Positions 7,035 to 17,103 of a DNA stretch of 60,323 nt are shown here, one piece after another; position 1 is the first letter of the stretch; each line of letters begins with the position of its first letter. The translations under genes and the position numbers were made by a program. The stretch spans positions 1 through 60,323 of the forward strand of contig JAUJOJ010000002.1 in assembly GCA_030447665.1 (NCBI GenBank), given 5' to 3'. The stretch comes from Allosphingosinicella sp. (lineage in GTDB: Bacteria; Pseudomonadota; Alphaproteobacteria; Sphingomonadales; Sphingomonadaceae). The notes below the pieces were generated by a model, which saw only the letters and a program-made list of their open reading frames with translations, was not told the DNA's origin and searched no databases.

Positions 7035-8243
7035 ATGCGTCTTTCGCTCCTGGCTCTGCCGCTGCTGCTGTTCGCCGTGCCCGCTTCCGCCCAGCAGGCG
7101 GTGAGTTCCCCCGACCGCCTGATGCACGAGCAGATGCTGACGCTCGACACCCATCTTGACACCCCCGTCCTGTTCGAACGGCGCGGCTGGAACTTCGATC
7201 AGTGGCACGAATATGATTGGGACAACAGCCAAGTCGATATTGCGCGGATGGAAGCCGGCGGCCTCGATGGCGGCTTCTTCGTCATCTACACGCCGCAAGG
7301 GCCGCTGACGCCCGAAGGAATGGCAAAGGCGCGAGAGAATGCGCTGATGCGCGCGGCAGCGATCCAGCGTGTCGTCTCGGCCAATCCGGACAAGCTCGGC
7401 TTCGCCTACACGGCCGACGACGCGGCGCGGCTCCACCGCGAAGGCAAGCGGATCGTCTACCAGTCTATCGAGAACAGCTACCCGCTCGGCAACGACGTAT
7501 CGCTACTCCCCACCTTTTACCGGCTGGGTGTCCGCATGGCGAGCCCGGCGCACAACGGCAGCAACCAATTCTCGGACAGTGCCCGGCCCCGGCCCGGCGA
7601 CCCGGTGCATAACGGCCTCAGCACCCTCGGGCGCCAGTGGGTCGCGGAAATGAACCGGCTCGGCATGGTGGTGGACGGCAGCCACGCATCCGATGCGGCC
7701 ATCAGCCAGATGATCGACCTTTCGAAGACTCCCATCGTCCTCTCGCATCACGGGCCAAAGGCGATGTTCGATCACCCCCGCAACATCCCCGACGACCTCA
7801 TGCGAAAGCTCGCCCGCTCGGGAGGCGTCATGCAGATGAACACCCTGTTCCTGGTGCCGATGGCGTCGGTGGAGGGTCGCGACTCGATCGAGGAGCGGCA
7901 GGCCGGGTGGGAGACGATGACGCCCGAGCAGCGGCGCAGGCTTGTCGCCGACAGGAGCGCGCTCGATGCTCGCGCGCCACAGTCGTTCGCCACGATCGAC
8001 CTGTTCATGCGCAGCCTTCTCCACGCGATCAAGGTGATGGGTGTCGATCATGTCGGCATCGGCGCCGATTGGGACGGCGGCGGCGGCCTTGCCGGCATGA
8101 AGGACATTACCGGCCTCCCCATCATCACCGCGCGGCTGCGTACAGCCGGCTATTCTCCGGCTGATATCGAGAAGATCTGGAGCGGCAACACGCTCCGGCT
8201 CCTGCGCCAGGCCGAACGGCATGCGGCCGGCGCGCGGAAGTGA
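7035..8243 (+). CDS. Secreted membrane dipeptidase (peptidase family M19)
   Basis: A 402-residue protein with a Sec signal (MRLSLLALPLLLFAVPASA-QQ) followed by the renal dipeptidase fold. The first metal motif is LDTHLDTPVLF (normally DGHxD). The bridging-Glu region appears as YQSIENSYPLG. Metal-binding histidines appear in VVDGSHASD and IVLSHHGPKA. The C-terminal catalytic region is VGIGADWDGGGG. It would cleave dipeptides in the periplasm. ATG 7035 is chosen because AGGGG lies just upstream and the signal peptide then starts cleanly; a Met at 7002 would add a basic extension. The repeat copy A ends 62 bases upstream. Confidence 0.9.
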   Translation: MRLSLLALPLLLFAVPASAQQAVSSPDRLMHEQMLTLDTHLDTPVLFERRGWNFDQWHEYDWDNSQVDIARMEAGGLDGGFFVIYTPQGPLTPEGMAKARENALMRAAAIQRVVSANPDKLGFAYTADDAARLHREGKRIVYQSIENSYPLGNDVSLLPTFYRLGVRMASPAHNGSNQFSDSARPRPGDPVHNGLSTLGRQWVAEMNRLGMVVDGSHASDAAISQMIDLSKTPIVLSHHGPKAMFDHPRNIPDDLMRKLARSGGVMQMNTLFLVPMASVEGRDSIEERQAGWETMTPEQRRRLVADRSALDARAPQSFATIDLFMRSLLHAIKVMGVDHVGIGADWDGGGGLAGMKDITGLPIITARLRTAGYSPADIEKIWSGNTLRLLRQAERHAAGARK

Positions 8244-8323
8244 GGCTGCGCGCTTTCCCAGGGCGTAGGAGGCGCTTCGCCTAAGTGCGCGGCGCCCCGC
8301 TACCATTGACCTCAGGCGGCACG

Positions 8324-10384
8324 ATGCCGGCCTTCGAGCGCGATCGTTGGCGGCAGCTTTTCGACCAGGCGCCCGGCTTCATGGCCATTTCCAACGGGCC
8401 GGACCACGTCCTGGAAATGGTCAACCAATCCTATATCCGGCTGGTCGGGCCGCGCGACCTTATTGGAAAAACGGTGCGGGAGGCCTTTCCCGATCTGGAG
8501 GGCCAGCATTTCTTCAGCCTTCTCGACCATGTCTACAAAAGCGGCCAGCCGGTGAGCGGCCGGGCCCGCCCGCTGCGCCTCCGGCGAACGCCGGGCGACG
8601 AGCCCGAAGAGCGTCTGCTCGACTTCGTGTTCCAGCCGTTCACCGACGACGAGGGAAAGGTGGTCGGCATCTTCGCCCAGGGCAACGACGTTACCGAACA
8701 GCATGTTGTGGAGCTTGCGCTTCGCGAGAGCGAGGAGCGGTTCCGCCTGATCGCGGATTCCGCGCCGGTACCGATGTGGGTGACCAGGATCGATCGCCGG
8801 CGGAGCTTCGTCAACAGCGCTTATCTAAGGTTCCTTGGTGTGCCCTACGAGGAAGCGCTCAGCTTCGACTGGCGAACGCGGATCCACCCGGAGGATGCGC
8901 AGCGGCTGCTCGCCGAGTCCCTTGCTGGCGAAGCGACGCTGAAGCCGTTCGCGCTCCAAGGCCGCTACCTTCGTCATGACGGCAAGTGGCGCTGGCTCCG
9001 CTCCGAATCGCAGCCGCGTTGGGGTCCTCACGGCGAGCATGTCGGCTTCATCGGGATCGCGCACGACATCACCGACGCGAAGGAGGCGGAAGCCAAGCTA
9101 CGCGAAATGAATGAGACGCTCGAACGACGCGTGGCGGAGCGGACGAGCGACCTCAAAGCCGCCCTCGACCGACTCCAGGCCGAGGTCGCCGATCGCCTCC
9201 GCGCCGAGGAAGCCCTCCGCCAGGCGCAGAAGATGGAGGCCATCGGCCAGCTTACCGGCGGCATCGCGCACGATTTCAACAATCTCCTGACGCCGATCAT
9301 GGGCGGCCTGGAGATCATCTCCTCCCGGGTGAAGGACGAGCGGCTGAAGCGCATCGCCCAAACCGGCCTCGACGCCGCACAACGCGGCGCCAAGCTCACC
9401 GGGCAATTGCTCGCTTTCTCGCGCATCCAGCGGATCAGCATGGCCCCGATCCGGGTGAACGAGGTGGTGGCCGACTTGAAGGACCTGCTCCGCCATGCGG
9501 TCGGCAGCGAGGTGCATGTCGATCTGGTTCTCGATCCGGCGGTCGAATATGCCAGGTGCGACGCCAACCAGCTCGAGAATGCCCTCCTCAACCTTGCCCT
9601 CAACGCGCGCGATGCCATGCCCGGCGGCGGAAGGCTGAGGCTGGGCACCAGCCGCGTCAGCGTCGAGACGGCCGCCGATCTCGGCGCGGGCGACTATGTC
9701 CAGCTGATGGTGACAGACACCGGCGCGGGCATGCCCCCCGAGATTCTAGCCCGCGCGACCGAGCCCTTCTTCTCGACCAAGCCGACTGGCAAGGGGACCG
9801 GGCTCGGCCTTGCACAGGTCTACGGCATCGCGCGCCAGTCGGGCGGCGCGCTGCGGATCGAAAGCACGCCCGGCCACGGCACGACGGTGCGGATCCTGCT
9901 GCCCGAAGCGTCCGGGGAGGAAGCTGGCGACGAGGCTCCTTCCGAACGTGCGGCCTTCGGGCCCCCCCGCACGCCGGCCGCCGAAATCCGCATTCTCATC
10001 ATCGACGACGACAGGGACGTTCGTCCCTTTCTGTCGAGCGCTTTGACAAGCATGGGCTATTCGGTCTCGGAAGCGGATTGTGGAGAAGCGGGACTGCGCC
10101 AGCTCGGCGAAAGCCGCCCCGACCTCGTGCTGCTCGATTATGCCATGCCCGGCATGCACGGGGCCGACGTGGCGCGCATCGCCCGCGAACGGGACGCCAG
10201 CCTGCCGATCGTGTTCGTCACCGGCTACGCGGTCAGCGACCAGCTCGAGGCGGCCCTCGGACCGGACGTGCCGGTGCTGCCGAAGCCCTTCACCGTGGCC
10301 CAGCTCGCTACCCTCGTCGAGGAGCAATTGGCCTCGGCGAAAGCGGCGGCGCACGGGCTTGAAAGCCGGAAAAACGCTTCCTAA
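8324..10384 (+). CDS. PAS-PAS hybrid sensor histidine kinase with C-terminal receiver
   Basis: A 686-residue soluble sensor. Two PAS/PAC modules cover about residues 8-130 and 135-260. A coiled coil ([15 protein letters not shown]) leads to the phospho-acceptor motif [11 protein letters not shown]. An HWE-unlike HATPase domain has an N box ([10 protein letters not shown]), G1 (DTGAGMP), F box (ATEPFFSTK) and G2 (GKGTGLGL). The receiver domain (ILIIDDDRD, acceptor Asp in [10 protein letters not shown], Lys in LPKPF) is at 560-680. This architecture resembles the LOV/PAS hybrid kinases common in Sphingomonas, but no flavin-binding Cys motif is visible. ATG 8324 is chosen since AGGCGG precedes it. 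No membrane segment is seen, so it senses a cytoplasmic cue. Confidence 0.92.
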   Translation: MPAFERDRWRQLFDQAPGFMAISNGPDHVLEMVNQSYIRLVGPRDLIGKTVREAFPDLEGQHFFSLLDHVYKSGQPVSGRARPLRLRRTPGDEPEERLLDFVFQPFTDDEGKVVGIFAQGNDVTEQHVVELALRESEERFRLIADSAPVPMWVTRIDRRRSFVNSAYLRFLGVPYEEALSFDWRTRIHPEDAQRLLAESLAGEATLKPFALQGRYLRHDGKWRWLRSESQPRWGPHGEHVGFIGIAHDITDAKEAEAKLREMNETLERRVAERTSDLKAALDRLQAEVADRLRAEEALRQAQKMEAIGQLTGGIAHDFNNLLTPIMGGLEIISSRVKDERLKRIAQTGLDAAQRGAKLTGQLLAFSRIQRISMAPIRVNEVVADLKDLLRHAVGSEVHVDLVLDPAVEYARCDANQLENALLNLALNARDAMPGGGRLRLGTSRVSVETAADLGAGDYVQLMVTDTGAGMPPEILARATEPFFSTKPTGKGTGLGLAQVYGIARQSGGALRIESTPGHGTTVRILLPEASGEEAGDEAPSERAAFGPPRTPAAEIRILIIDDDRDVRPFLSSALTSMGYSVSEADCGEAGLRQLGESRPDLVLLDYAMPGMHGADVARIARERDASLPIVFVTGYAVSDQLEAALGPDVPVLPKPFTVAQLATLVEEQLASAKAAAHGLESRKNAS

Positions 10385-10459
10385 ATCGGCGCGGCTGGAA
10401 GACTTTTTGCCAGTTTCCGGCCAGTTTCGAGGGCCTTTCGCCTCGAATGCGCCCTCATC

Positions 10460-10491
10460 GTTTGTGTTGCTTCATCAGGAGGACATGGATC
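10460..10491 (+). promoter_or_regulatory. Candidate ROSE-type RNA thermometer in the hsp20 leader
   Basis: The sequence TTGCTTCATCAGGAGGA (10467-10483) places the ROSE anti-Shine-Dalgarno box (UUGCU) next to the ribosome site AGGAGG. CTTC can pair with GGAG around an ATCA loop with a G-G mismatch next to it, as in known ROSE elements of alphaproteobacterial small heat shock genes. The ATG at 10492 follows 9 bases after the site. Confidence 0.5.
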
Positions 10492-10995
10492 ATGAGAACC
10501 GGTTTTGACTTTTCACCCTATCGCCGCTCGACGGTCGGCTTCGATCGCCTTTTCGACTTCCTCGAAAATGCCAGCCGCGCCGAGCAGGACAATTACCCGC
10601 CCTTCGACATCGAGAAGCTTGCCGACGATCACTATAGGATCACCTTGGCGGTGGCCGGCTTCAAGCCCAACGAGCTCGACATCACCGCGCGGCAGAACCT
10701 GCTGGTCGTGACCGGGCGCAAGGCCGAGAGCCGCAATCGCGACGGTAACTTCCTCCACATGGGCATCGCCACCCGCGCCTTCGAGCGGCGCTTCGAGCTT
10801 GCCGACTTCGTTCGCGTCGACGGCGCCGACCTTCGCGACGGCCTGCTCGCGCTGGAGCTGGTCCGCGAGATCCCCGAGGCGATGAAGCCCCGTAAGATCG
10901 ACATCGGCACCGGCACGAGCCGGACGATCGATGCGCCCAGCGAGCGGCAGGAGCAGGTCGAGCAGCAGCCTCAGCGCGAGACCGAGGCAGCCTGA
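10492..10995 (+). CDS. Small heat shock protein (Hsp20/IbpA family)
   Basis: A 167-residue protein. After an N-terminal arm (MRTGFDFSPYRRSTVGFDRLF), an alpha-crystallin domain covers about residues 35-135, with conserved patterns ITLAVAGFKPNELDI, GIATRAFERRFELADFV and LRDGLLALELVREIPEAMKPRKI. Asymmetric Sphingomonas-type IbpA proteins have this layout. The C-terminal tail is rich in Gln and Glu. It would hold unfolded proteins during heat stress in the cytoplasm. The start is set by AGGAGG at 10478-10483. A ROSE-like element overlaps the ribosome site, so translation is probably induced by heat. A strong terminator follows. Confidence 0.93.
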   Translation: MRTGFDFSPYRRSTVGFDRLFDFLENASRAEQDNYPPFDIEKLADDHYRITLAVAGFKPNELDITARQNLLVVTGRKAESRNRDGNFLHMGIATRAFERRFELADFVRVDGADLRDGLLALELVREIPEAMKPRKIDIGTGTSRTIDAPSERQEQVEQQPQRETEAA

Positions 10996-11037
10996 CTTTA
11001 GCCGTCATGCCGGACCCGATCCGGCATCCACTTTCAG

Positions 11038-11071
11038 ACCGGCGCCGCCCAACCGGCGCCGGTTTTGTTTT
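11038..11071 (+). terminator. Rho-independent terminator after hsp20
   Basis: A perfect 9-bp stem ACCGGCGCC/GGCGCCGGT with an 8-base loop, followed by TTTTGTTTT. It lies 42 bases past the hsp20 stop. Just before it, CATGCCGGACCCGATCCGGC (11007-11026) is another common sphingomonad palindromic element. Confidence 0.8.
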
Positions 11072-11263
11072 CGGCGTCACATTCGTCGCGCCGGCTTGCA
11101 GCTTTGTCGAATGCGCATCGCCGCTGATTCAGCTCCCGTTTAGACGGGACGGAGCAGACCCGATCCGAAGCCAAGCCTTCGTTCCACAGCCGCAAGAAGC
11201 CGCGGGAACGGGAGAGTTTTGGCTCATCGGGGGCAAGAACAGCAGAGCGGAACGGGCAAGGCC

Positions 11264-11446
11264 ATGAAGATCAAGCAGAAACTCCAGAACCCGTTCGCGC
11301 TGATCGCGCAGGGCTTCGCCGCCGGAGCGATCATCCTCTATGCGACGACTCCGGCCGATGTGGACGGGCCGGCGCAGGACGTGCCGATCGAGACTGTCAC
11401 GGCCGGGGCCGCCCTGGAAGTTTCGCGGGGCTTGATCGGAGCCTGA
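11264..11446 (+). CDS. Small single-pass membrane hypothetical protein
   Basis: A 60-residue product starting MKIKQKLQNPFALIAQGFAA with one hydrophobic segment (ALIAQGFAAGAIILYAT) and an acidic tail. The stop codon and last three residues fall within the beginning of dispersed repeat copy B, so the C-terminus may have been changed by the repeat. The preceding 190 bases hold no gene. The GGGCAAGG upstream could serve as a weak ribosome site. I do not recognise the family. Confidence 0.5.
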   Translation: MKIKQKLQNPFALIAQGFAAGAIILYATTPADVDGPAQDVPIETVTAGAALEVSRGLIGA

Positions 11447-11555
11447 TCGTCTCTGATCGAAGCGCTTCCGCCGACAACGTGAATCAGGCTCTTAACTCCC
11501 AATGAGACCAAGATACACGTTTCAGGCTGATCCGGCCTGGAACTATCTTGGTCTA
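11439..11555. repeat. Two-hairpin dispersed intergenic repeat, copy B
   Basis: Hairpin 1 has outer arms GAGCCTGAT and ATCAGGCTC. Hairpin 2 has outer arms AGACCAAGAT and ATCTTGGTCT with inner TTCAGGC/GCCTG-GAA. Arm bases differ from copies A and C but still pair. It separates the small membrane protein gene from pdeM. Confidence 0.83.
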
Positions 11556-11594
11556 GCAGCTTGAAAGCCCTTTCCGCCCGGTATAGCGGGGTGC

Positions 11595-12317
11595 ATGGTT
11601 CGCTTTTCGTTCTCCGGACATGATCTGATGGCGCTGCCGCAGGGCGCGCTCTACTGGCCGTCGCGCCGCGCACTGCTGGTGGCCGATCTGCATCTTGAGA
11701 AAGCAAGCTGGTTCGCACGGCTTGGGCAGATGCTGCCGCCTTATGACAGCGTCGCCACGCTCTCTGATCTGACCGCGCTGGCCGCCGCCACCCGGGCCGA
11801 GGAGATCTGGTGCCTCGGCGACAGCTTCCACGATCGGTACGGCTGCGACCGCCTGCCGGAGCGGGCGCGGGAGATGCTGACGGCGCTTACCGCAGCCACG
11901 CGCTGGACCTGGATCACCGGCAATCACGATCCTGGTTTCGCGGATCATGAACCGGCCGCCATGCGCCCCGCGCATGGCTGCGGGCTGCGGGGCAGCCCGC
12001 ACCGCTTCGCCGGAGGCGCGATCGTCGACGAAGCCGAGATCGACGGCCTGCTCCTCCGCCACGAGGCGAGCCGGGCGGAGACGCGTCCGGAACTATCCGG
12101 CCACTTCCATCCCAAGCTGCGGATCACTCACCGCGGCCGCAAGGTCGCACGCCGCTGCTTCATCGCCACCGACCGGAAGCTGATCCTGCCGGCATTCGGC
12201 GCCCTTACCGGCGGCCTCGACGCCTCGCACCCCGAGATCGTCCGCGCCGTCGGCCGCGACGCGCAGGCGCTGGTCCCGGTTGCCGACCGCCTGCTCCGAT
12301 TCCCGCTGGCAGCCTAA
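11595..12317 (+). CDS. pdeM: Ligase-associated DNA damage response endonuclease PdeM
   Basis: A 240-residue calcineurin-like metallophosphoesterase. The metal-binding motifs are VADLHLEK (residues 31-38), LGDSFHDR (75-82), TGNHDPG (107-113), and ELSGHFHPK near 155. This is the PdeM (YkuE-unlike, 'ligase-associated') subgroup, which in many bacteria is encoded beside an ATP-dependent DNA ligase and helicase and acts on DNA or phosphodiesters. Those partners are not in this window. It starts 40 bases after repeat copy B. Subgroup assignment comes from overall similarity of length and the N-terminal pattern ALYWPSRRALLVADLHLEK. Confidence 0.85.
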   Translation: MVRFSFSGHDLMALPQGALYWPSRRALLVADLHLEKASWFARLGQMLPPYDSVATLSDLTALAAATRAEEIWCLGDSFHDRYGCDRLPERAREMLTALTAATRWTWITGNHDPGFADHEPAAMRPAHGCGLRGSPHRFAGGAIVDEAEIDGLLLRHEASRAETRPELSGHFHPKLRITHRGRKVARRCFIATDRKLILPAFGALTGGLDASHPEIVRAVGRDAQALVPVADRLLRFPLAA

Positions 12318-12353
12318 TGCTACCGTCGTTGCGAGCGCAGTGATGGGTAAGCG

Positions 12354-12938
12354 TCAGTTCCGGTAGCTGGCCGGGAACATCCGCTTCAGCGCGGCAACCT
12401 TCGGCACGTCATGCGCCAGGATATAGGGGTGGCGCGGGTTCTTGCGCATGAAATCCTGGTGATAGGCCTCGGCCGGGTAGAAGCTGCCGCTCTCGATCCG
12501 GGTCATGATCGGGCGCCCGGCCGCACGGAATTTGGTGATGAAAGCCTTTGCGGCGGTCCGCTGCGCCGCGTCTTGCGGGAAGATCGCGGAGCGGTAGCTC
12601 ATGCCGACGTCAGGACCCTGCCGGTTGAGCTGGGACGGATCGTGCGCGACCGAGAAATAGATGCGCAGGAGATCGGAATAGCTGACGAGCCGGGGATCAT
12701 AGCTGATCCTGACCGCCTCGGCATGGGCGGTCTGCTCGGAGCTCACCCTGGCATAGCTCGCGTCTTCCTTCACGCCGCCGGCATAGCCGGACACCGCGGA
12801 TTCGACACCCTTCACATGCTCGAAGACCGCTTCCATGCCCCAGAAGCAGCCGCCCGCGAGAATTGCGGTCTCAAGCCTTGACTGCGCCGCCGCGGGCGTC
12901 GCCGCCAGGGCAGCGGCAAGGGCGAGAATCCGCCTCAT
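12354..12938 (-). CDS. msrA: Peptide methionine sulfoxide reductase MsrA, exported
   Basis: A 194-residue protein with a Sec signal ([19 protein letters not shown]) and the MsrA active-site motif [17 protein letters not shown], followed by SGYAGG and the YHQDF region. It reduces methionine-S-sulfoxide, here in the periplasm. ATG 12938 overlaps the msrB stop by four bases (ATGA type), so the two genes are co-translated. C-terminal resolving cysteines of the longer MsrA forms are not seen; recycling would use another partner. Confidence 0.93.
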   Translation of the reverse strand: MRRILALAAALAATPAAAQSRLETAILAGGCFWGMEAVFEHVKGVESAVSGYAGGVKEDASYARVSSEQTAHAEAVRISYDPRLVSYSDLLRIYFSVAHDPSQLNRQGPDVGMSYRSAIFPQDAAQRTAAKAFITKFRAAGRPIMTRIESGSFYPAEAYHQDFMRKNPRHPYILAHDVPKVAALKRMFPASYRN

Positions 12939-13421
12939 GCGGGACGGAACTTCATCGCGACACCGTTCATGCAATAGCGAAGCCCGGTCGGCTTCGGCCC
13001 GTCGTCGAAGACATGGCCGAGATGCCCGCCGCAGCGGCGGCAATGGACCTCGGTTCGCTTCATGAAAAGCGCATTGTCCTCCTTGGTGCCGACCGCATTC
13101 TTGAGCGGCGCCCAGAAACTCGGCCAGCCGGTGCCGCTTTCAAACTTGGTCGCGGAGGAAAAAGAGGCAGCCCGCAGCCGGCGCACACGAACACCCCCTT
13201 GCGCTTCTCCTTGTTGAGCGGGCTCGATCCGGCACGTTCAGTGCTTTCCTGACGAAGCACCGAATATTGCTGCGGGGTCAGCCGCTTCTTCCAATCGGCT
13301 TCGCCGAGCTTGATCTCGAAATTGCCGGTCCGCGCGTGCGATCGGCCACCGCCCCGAAAAGCGCAAGCCCGCCGACGAGCGCCACTCCGCCGCCGCCGAG
13401 CATCATGCGTCTGTCCATCAT
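12935..13421 (-). CDS. msrB: Peptide methionine-R-sulfoxide reductase MsrB, frameshifted
   Basis: Three frames together give a normal exported MsrB. The leader ([20 protein letters not shown]) starts at 13421 after GGAGGA. The middle part is [20 protein letters not shown] with zinc motif CAGC and CGLPLF. The C-terminal part is [11 protein letters not shown], zinc motif CRRC, and catalytic Cys in GLRYCMNG. One break lies near 13330 between leader and domain. The other is at a run of five T (five A on the + strand, about 13159), where one more T restores [15 protein letters not shown]. All catalytic and zinc residues are present, so a base-calling error or very recent mutation is likely. It pairs with MsrA to repair both sulfoxide isomers in the periplasm. 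Confidence 0.85.
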
Positions 13422-13489
13422 CGCTTGAAGATCCTCCGTTCCGTACCGCTAGCGGATATACGATGAACCGCGCGTGACGGATGCAGGGT

Positions 13490-15245
13490 TCAGCGCAGCA
13501 CCGCCGGGATGAGCCCGCGCGCCGCGTTGCCGATGTAGAAGCCATCGACGAGATCGGCAGCAACCAGGTCCGCCTCTTCCGCTTCGCCGGACGCGATCAG
13601 CCGTTCCCTCAAAATACCCGGAAGCAACCCTCGCGATAAGGGTGGCGTCCGAGCTTGCCGTCGCGAGGAACGAAGATGTTGGTGAAGCTGCCCTCGGTGA
13701 GGAAGCCCGCTTCATCTTCGAAGACCAGCTCGAACCGACCCGCCCGCTCCCGCGCGTCGTCGTAAAAGGCGCGGTCGCTGGTTTTGTGGCGAAGGCGGAA
13801 ATCGGCGCCTGGCACCGGCAACGGCGCCACGGCGACCTCGACCGCCTTCGTCGGGCAGGGCGCGCATGGCCGCACTTCGATCGCCACCGCTCCGCTGCGC
13901 GACAGAAGAAGCCGTATTTTGCGTGCCTCACGCAAGTGAAAGGTCGCGGCCTGGATCTCGTTGCGCGCGCCATGCCGGTCGAAGGCGAAGCCGAACGTCT
14001 CTGCGCTCCGCTTCATTCGGGCCAGGTGCCGGTCGATATCGGCGATCCCGTCGCGCGGGTCGAAGCGCATCGTCTCGATGAGATCGAAGCTTCGGTCCGG
14101 ATCGCTCACAAATGCTCCCTTGCCAGGCACTCGCGCCATTCCTCGTCGGCGCGGCTGTCGGCCACGATTCCGGAGCCGAGACCCATCAGCGCACGGCTCT
14201 CGCCCGCCCTTATCGCCAAAGTCCGGATCGCGACATTGAAAGATGCGTCGCCTCCCGGCTCGATCCTTCCGATCGAGCCGGTATAGACGCCGCGCGGACG
14301 CCCTCCTCATCAGCGATGATCTCCATCGCCCGGATCTTCGGCGCGCCGGTGATCGACCCGCAGGGGAAGATCGCCTCGATGAGATCGACGGCATCGAGCC
14401 CCTCCTCCAGCTGCGAGACGATTGTGGAAGTCATCTGATGGACGGTGGGATAGCTCTCCACCGCGAAGAGCGAGGGGACCTTGACCGTGCCCGGCCTCGA
14501 CACCCGCGAAAGATCGTTGCGGAGAAGATCGACGATCATCAGATTTTCGGCCCGCTGCTTCGGATCCGCCCGCAGCGCGCGCGCGCCTCCGCCGCGTCTT
14601 GCCCAGGGTCCCGACGGCGAACCGCCGTGCCCTTCATCGGGCGGGTGGTGACGTGTCCCTGCCCCAGGGTGAAGAAGAGCTCCGGCGAAAAGGAAAGCAG
14701 CCAATGCTGGCCGGTGAAGACCGCCGCCCCATGCCCCGCCTTGGCCCTGCGCCTCACGCCCGCATAGACGGCGAGCGGATGCCCTGCCGTGAGCACCTTG
14801 CCGGGAAGGCGAGGTTCGCCTGATAGATGTTCCCGGCCGCGATATGCTCCTTCACGCGGGCAATCGAGGTTTCGTAGGCGGCGCGTTCGATCAATGGACC
14901 AGCCGGCCCCGTCCATCCCGAAGCGGGATCGGGAAGCAGCGCGGGGACGTTGCCGACCTGCTCCACATCCTCGAACAGCCCAAACCAAAGGAGCGGCAGA
15001 TCCCCGGCGCCGGACGCGGTGGAGAGCGGCGCGAGCTTCGCCTCCAGCGCATGACCCGCCTCATAGGCCATGAACCCGGCCGCATGCAGCCCCTGCCCCG
15101 CCGCCTCGCGCAGAAGGCGAAGCGCCGGCTTCACCTCGTCCGGCCGGCGTGCTTCGATCATCTTGACCGCGTGTCGGTAGAGGAGTCCCGCCCCCTCGGC
15201 GCGAGCATCGTCGAGCAGGATGAAGGGCGCAGCTTCGTCAATCAC
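13490..15245 (-). CDS. pabB: Aminodeoxychorismate synthase PabB fused to lyase PabC, frameshifted
   Basis: Pieces in several frames join to a PabB-PabC fusion of about 580 residues. The N-terminal part is ILLDDARAEGAGLLYRH, then GNIYQANL. The chorismate-binding core is LSFSPELFF, TTRPMKGTA, ENLMIVDLLRNDLSRV and FPCGSITGAPKIRAMEII. The PLP lyase part at the C-terminus is FDLIETMRFD, then LTEGSFTNIFV and FYIGNAARGLIPAVLR. Breaks lie near 14800, 14600, 14285 and 13645. It makes p-aminobenzoate for folate from chorismate with a glutaminase (PabA, not seen here). The residues around each break read on smoothly after a one-base correction and no stops occur elsewhere, so the gene is either misread or very recently damaged. 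Confidence 0.82.
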
Positions 15246-15319
15246 GATGCCGCGCTTGCCATATCAGCGGTTCGAGCCCATCTGCGACGGAGGCCCGCGC
15301 AGCCGGGCGCTCTAGGAGA

Positions 15320-16705
15320 ATGTCCGTGGTTTCCAGTGTCTTCGATCTGTTCAAGATCGGGGTGGGCCCTTCCAGTTCGCACACCATGGGTCCGATGACG
15401 GCGGCTCACGCCTTTGTCGAGATGCTGGACCAAAAGGCGCTGCTCGCCACCACCGCGCGCGTGCAGGCGGATCTTTACGGCTCGCTCGCCCTCACCGGCA
15501 AGGGGCATGCCACCGACCGCGCCGTCCTGCTCGGGCTGTCCGGCCGGCAGCCGCACAGCCTGGATCCCGACGAGGCGGACATGATCGTCGCTGGCGTCCG
15601 AGCCACTGGCAGGTTGATGCTGGGCGGCCGCCACGAGATCGCCTTCGACGAGCCGGCCGACATGCGCTTCCTCCAGCGCGAACGGCTGCCGCACCATTCG
15701 AACGGCATGCGCTTCACCGCGCTGGATGCCGCCGACGAGACCCTCGACAGCAAGGTCTATTATTCGGTTGGCGGTGGCGCCGTCATCGATGAAGGCACCG
15801 TCGCCCGCAACGCGCCGCCCGAGGGGGCCTGGGACATTCCCTATAATTATCACAGCGCCGACGAGTTGCTTGCAATCGCCGAGCGGGAGGGTCTCACCAT
15901 CGCCGAGATCGCCCGCGCCAACGAGCGTGCCGGCCTCTCCGACGAGGAGATCGGCCGTCGCCTCGAGGCGATCTGCGAAGCGATGTCCGCCTGCATCGAC
16001 CGCGGCATCGCCATCGACGGCATCCTTCCCGGCGGCCTCAAGGTGAAGCGCCGCGCCCCCGCGCTTTACCGGCTGCTGCTGGAACGCGCCGAGCGGACGC
16101 TCCAGGATCCGCTGACCGTACTCGACTGGGTCAATCTCTGGGCTCTGGCCGTCAACGAGGAGAACGCTGCCGGCGGACGCGTCGTGACCGCGCCGACCAA
16201 CGGCGCGGCAGGCATCGTGCCGGCGATCCTGCGTTACTATCAGCGCTTCACCCCGCGCGCGTCGGACGAGGGCGTGCAGGTGTTCCTGCTGACGGCCGCC
16301 GCGATCGGCTCGCTGTTCAAGGAGAATGCCTCCATTTCCGGCGCCGAGGTCGGCTGCCAGGGTGAGGTCGGCGTCGCCTGCTCGATGGCCGCCGCGGGCC
16401 TGACGGCCGCGCTCGGCGGCACGCCGGGACAGATCGAGAATGCCGCCGAGATCGGGATGGAGCATAATCTCGGCCTTACCTGCGACCCGGTCGGGGGGCT
16501 CGTCCAGGTCCCCTGCATCGAGCGTAATGCGGTCGGCGCAATCAAGGCGATCGAAGCTTCGCGCCTCGCGCTCGTCGGCAATGGCGATCACCGCGTGTCG
16601 CTCGACCAGGTGATCGAGACGATGCGCAAAACCGGCCTCGACATGAACGAACGCTACAAGGAGACCTCGCTCGGCGGCCTCGCCGTCAACGTGGTGGCGT
16701 GCTGA
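15320..16705 (+). CDS. sdaA: L-serine ammonia-lyase (iron-sulfur)
   Basis: A 461-residue single-chain L-serine dehydratase. The N-terminal substrate-binding domain opens with [19 protein letters not shown]. The catalytic domain holds [15 protein letters not shown] and the cluster cysteines in [23 protein letters not shown] and VQVPCIERN. It converts serine to pyruvate and ammonia in the cytoplasm with a [4Fe-4S] cluster. Length fits the family (about 455). It is divergent from pabBC, with 74 bases between starts. Three Cys ligands are in place, so it should be active. Confidence 0.94.
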   Translation: MSVVSSVFDLFKIGVGPSSSHTMGPMTAAHAFVEMLDQKALLATTARVQADLYGSLALTGKGHATDRAVLLGLSGRQPHSLDPDEADMIVAGVRATGRLMLGGRHEIAFDEPADMRFLQRERLPHHSNGMRFTALDAADETLDSKVYYSVGGGAVIDEGTVARNAPPEGAWDIPYNYHSADELLAIAEREGLTIAEIARANERAGLSDEEIGRRLEAICEAMSACIDRGIAIDGILPGGLKVKRRAPALYRLLLERAERTLQDPLTVLDWVNLWALAVNEENAAGGRVVTAPTNGAAGIVPAILRYYQRFTPRASDEGVQVFLLTAAAIGSLFKENASISGAEVGCQGEVGVACSMAAAGLTAALGGTPGQIENAAEIGMEHNLGLTCDPVGGLVQVPCIERNAVGAIKAIEASRLALVGNGDHRVSLDQVIETMRKTGLDMNERYKETSLGGLAVNVVAC

Positions 16706-16764
16706 GCCCGCTTTGGAATGAAGTTCGCAGGGCTAGTAGGCTGTATCGGCATTCAGCTTTAGAG

Positions 16765-16948
16765 CCCTCTCCCTTGAGGGATGCGGCGCGGCTAAGGCCT
16801 GTCCGGGGGACAGGCCAGCGCCGCATGGTTGGGTGAGGGTGTCGGAAGTTGGAGCTCTTTCTGAGGAGCTCGAGCCCCTCACCCATAAGGCGCTGGCTCG
16901 TCCCCGGACGAGCCTCGGCGCGCCTCATCCTCTCCCCGCGGGGAGAGG
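16765..16948. repeat. Composite palindromic intergenic element
   Basis: This gene-free stretch between sdaA and kptA carries several perfect inverted repeats. GGCCTGTCC/GGACAGGCC around GGG lies at 16796-16816, within outer TGCGGCGC/GCGCCGCA arms. CCCTCTCCC-type arms recur, and a 20-base perfect palindrome (CCTCTCCCCGCGGGGAGAGG) is at 16929-16948. It resembles ERIC-like structured repeats; no coding potential was seen. Confidence 0.65.
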
Positions 16949-16968
16949 GAGAATGTGCTGAATGCCTC

Positions 16969-17090
16969 GAGCCAGATCGTTTGAGGTGGAAGCGCTTCGC
17001 GCTTCCACCGAAAGCGTGAATCTGGCTCTATTCAGATGGTTGAGACCAAGATTCACGCTTCAGGTTGATTCAACCTGAAGCGATCTTGGC
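16969..17090. repeat. Two-hairpin dispersed intergenic repeat, copy C
   Basis: Hairpin 1 has outer arms GAGCCAGAT/ATCTGGCTC and a 10-bp inner stem GTGGAAGCGC/GCGCTTCCAC around TTCG. Hairpin 2 has CCAAGAT/ATCTTGG and an 11-bp inner stem GCTTCAGGTTG/CAACCTGAAGC around ATT. This is the most regular copy. It ends 13 bases before the kptA stop. Confidence 0.87.
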
Positions 17091-17103
17091 AGCGTTCTGG
17101 CGT

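Noticed and set aside
11007..11026. CATGCCGGACCCGATCCGGC palindrome as a phage attachment site
   Set aside because: No integrase, tRNA gene or direct repeat is nearby; this is a common scattered palindromic element and lies next to a normal terminator.
13150..13165. Programmed ribosomal frameshift at the T run in msrB (and similarly in kptA)
   Set aside because: Many unrelated genes in the window show breaks, mostly without slippery heptamers or following structures. A homopolymer reading error explains them together.
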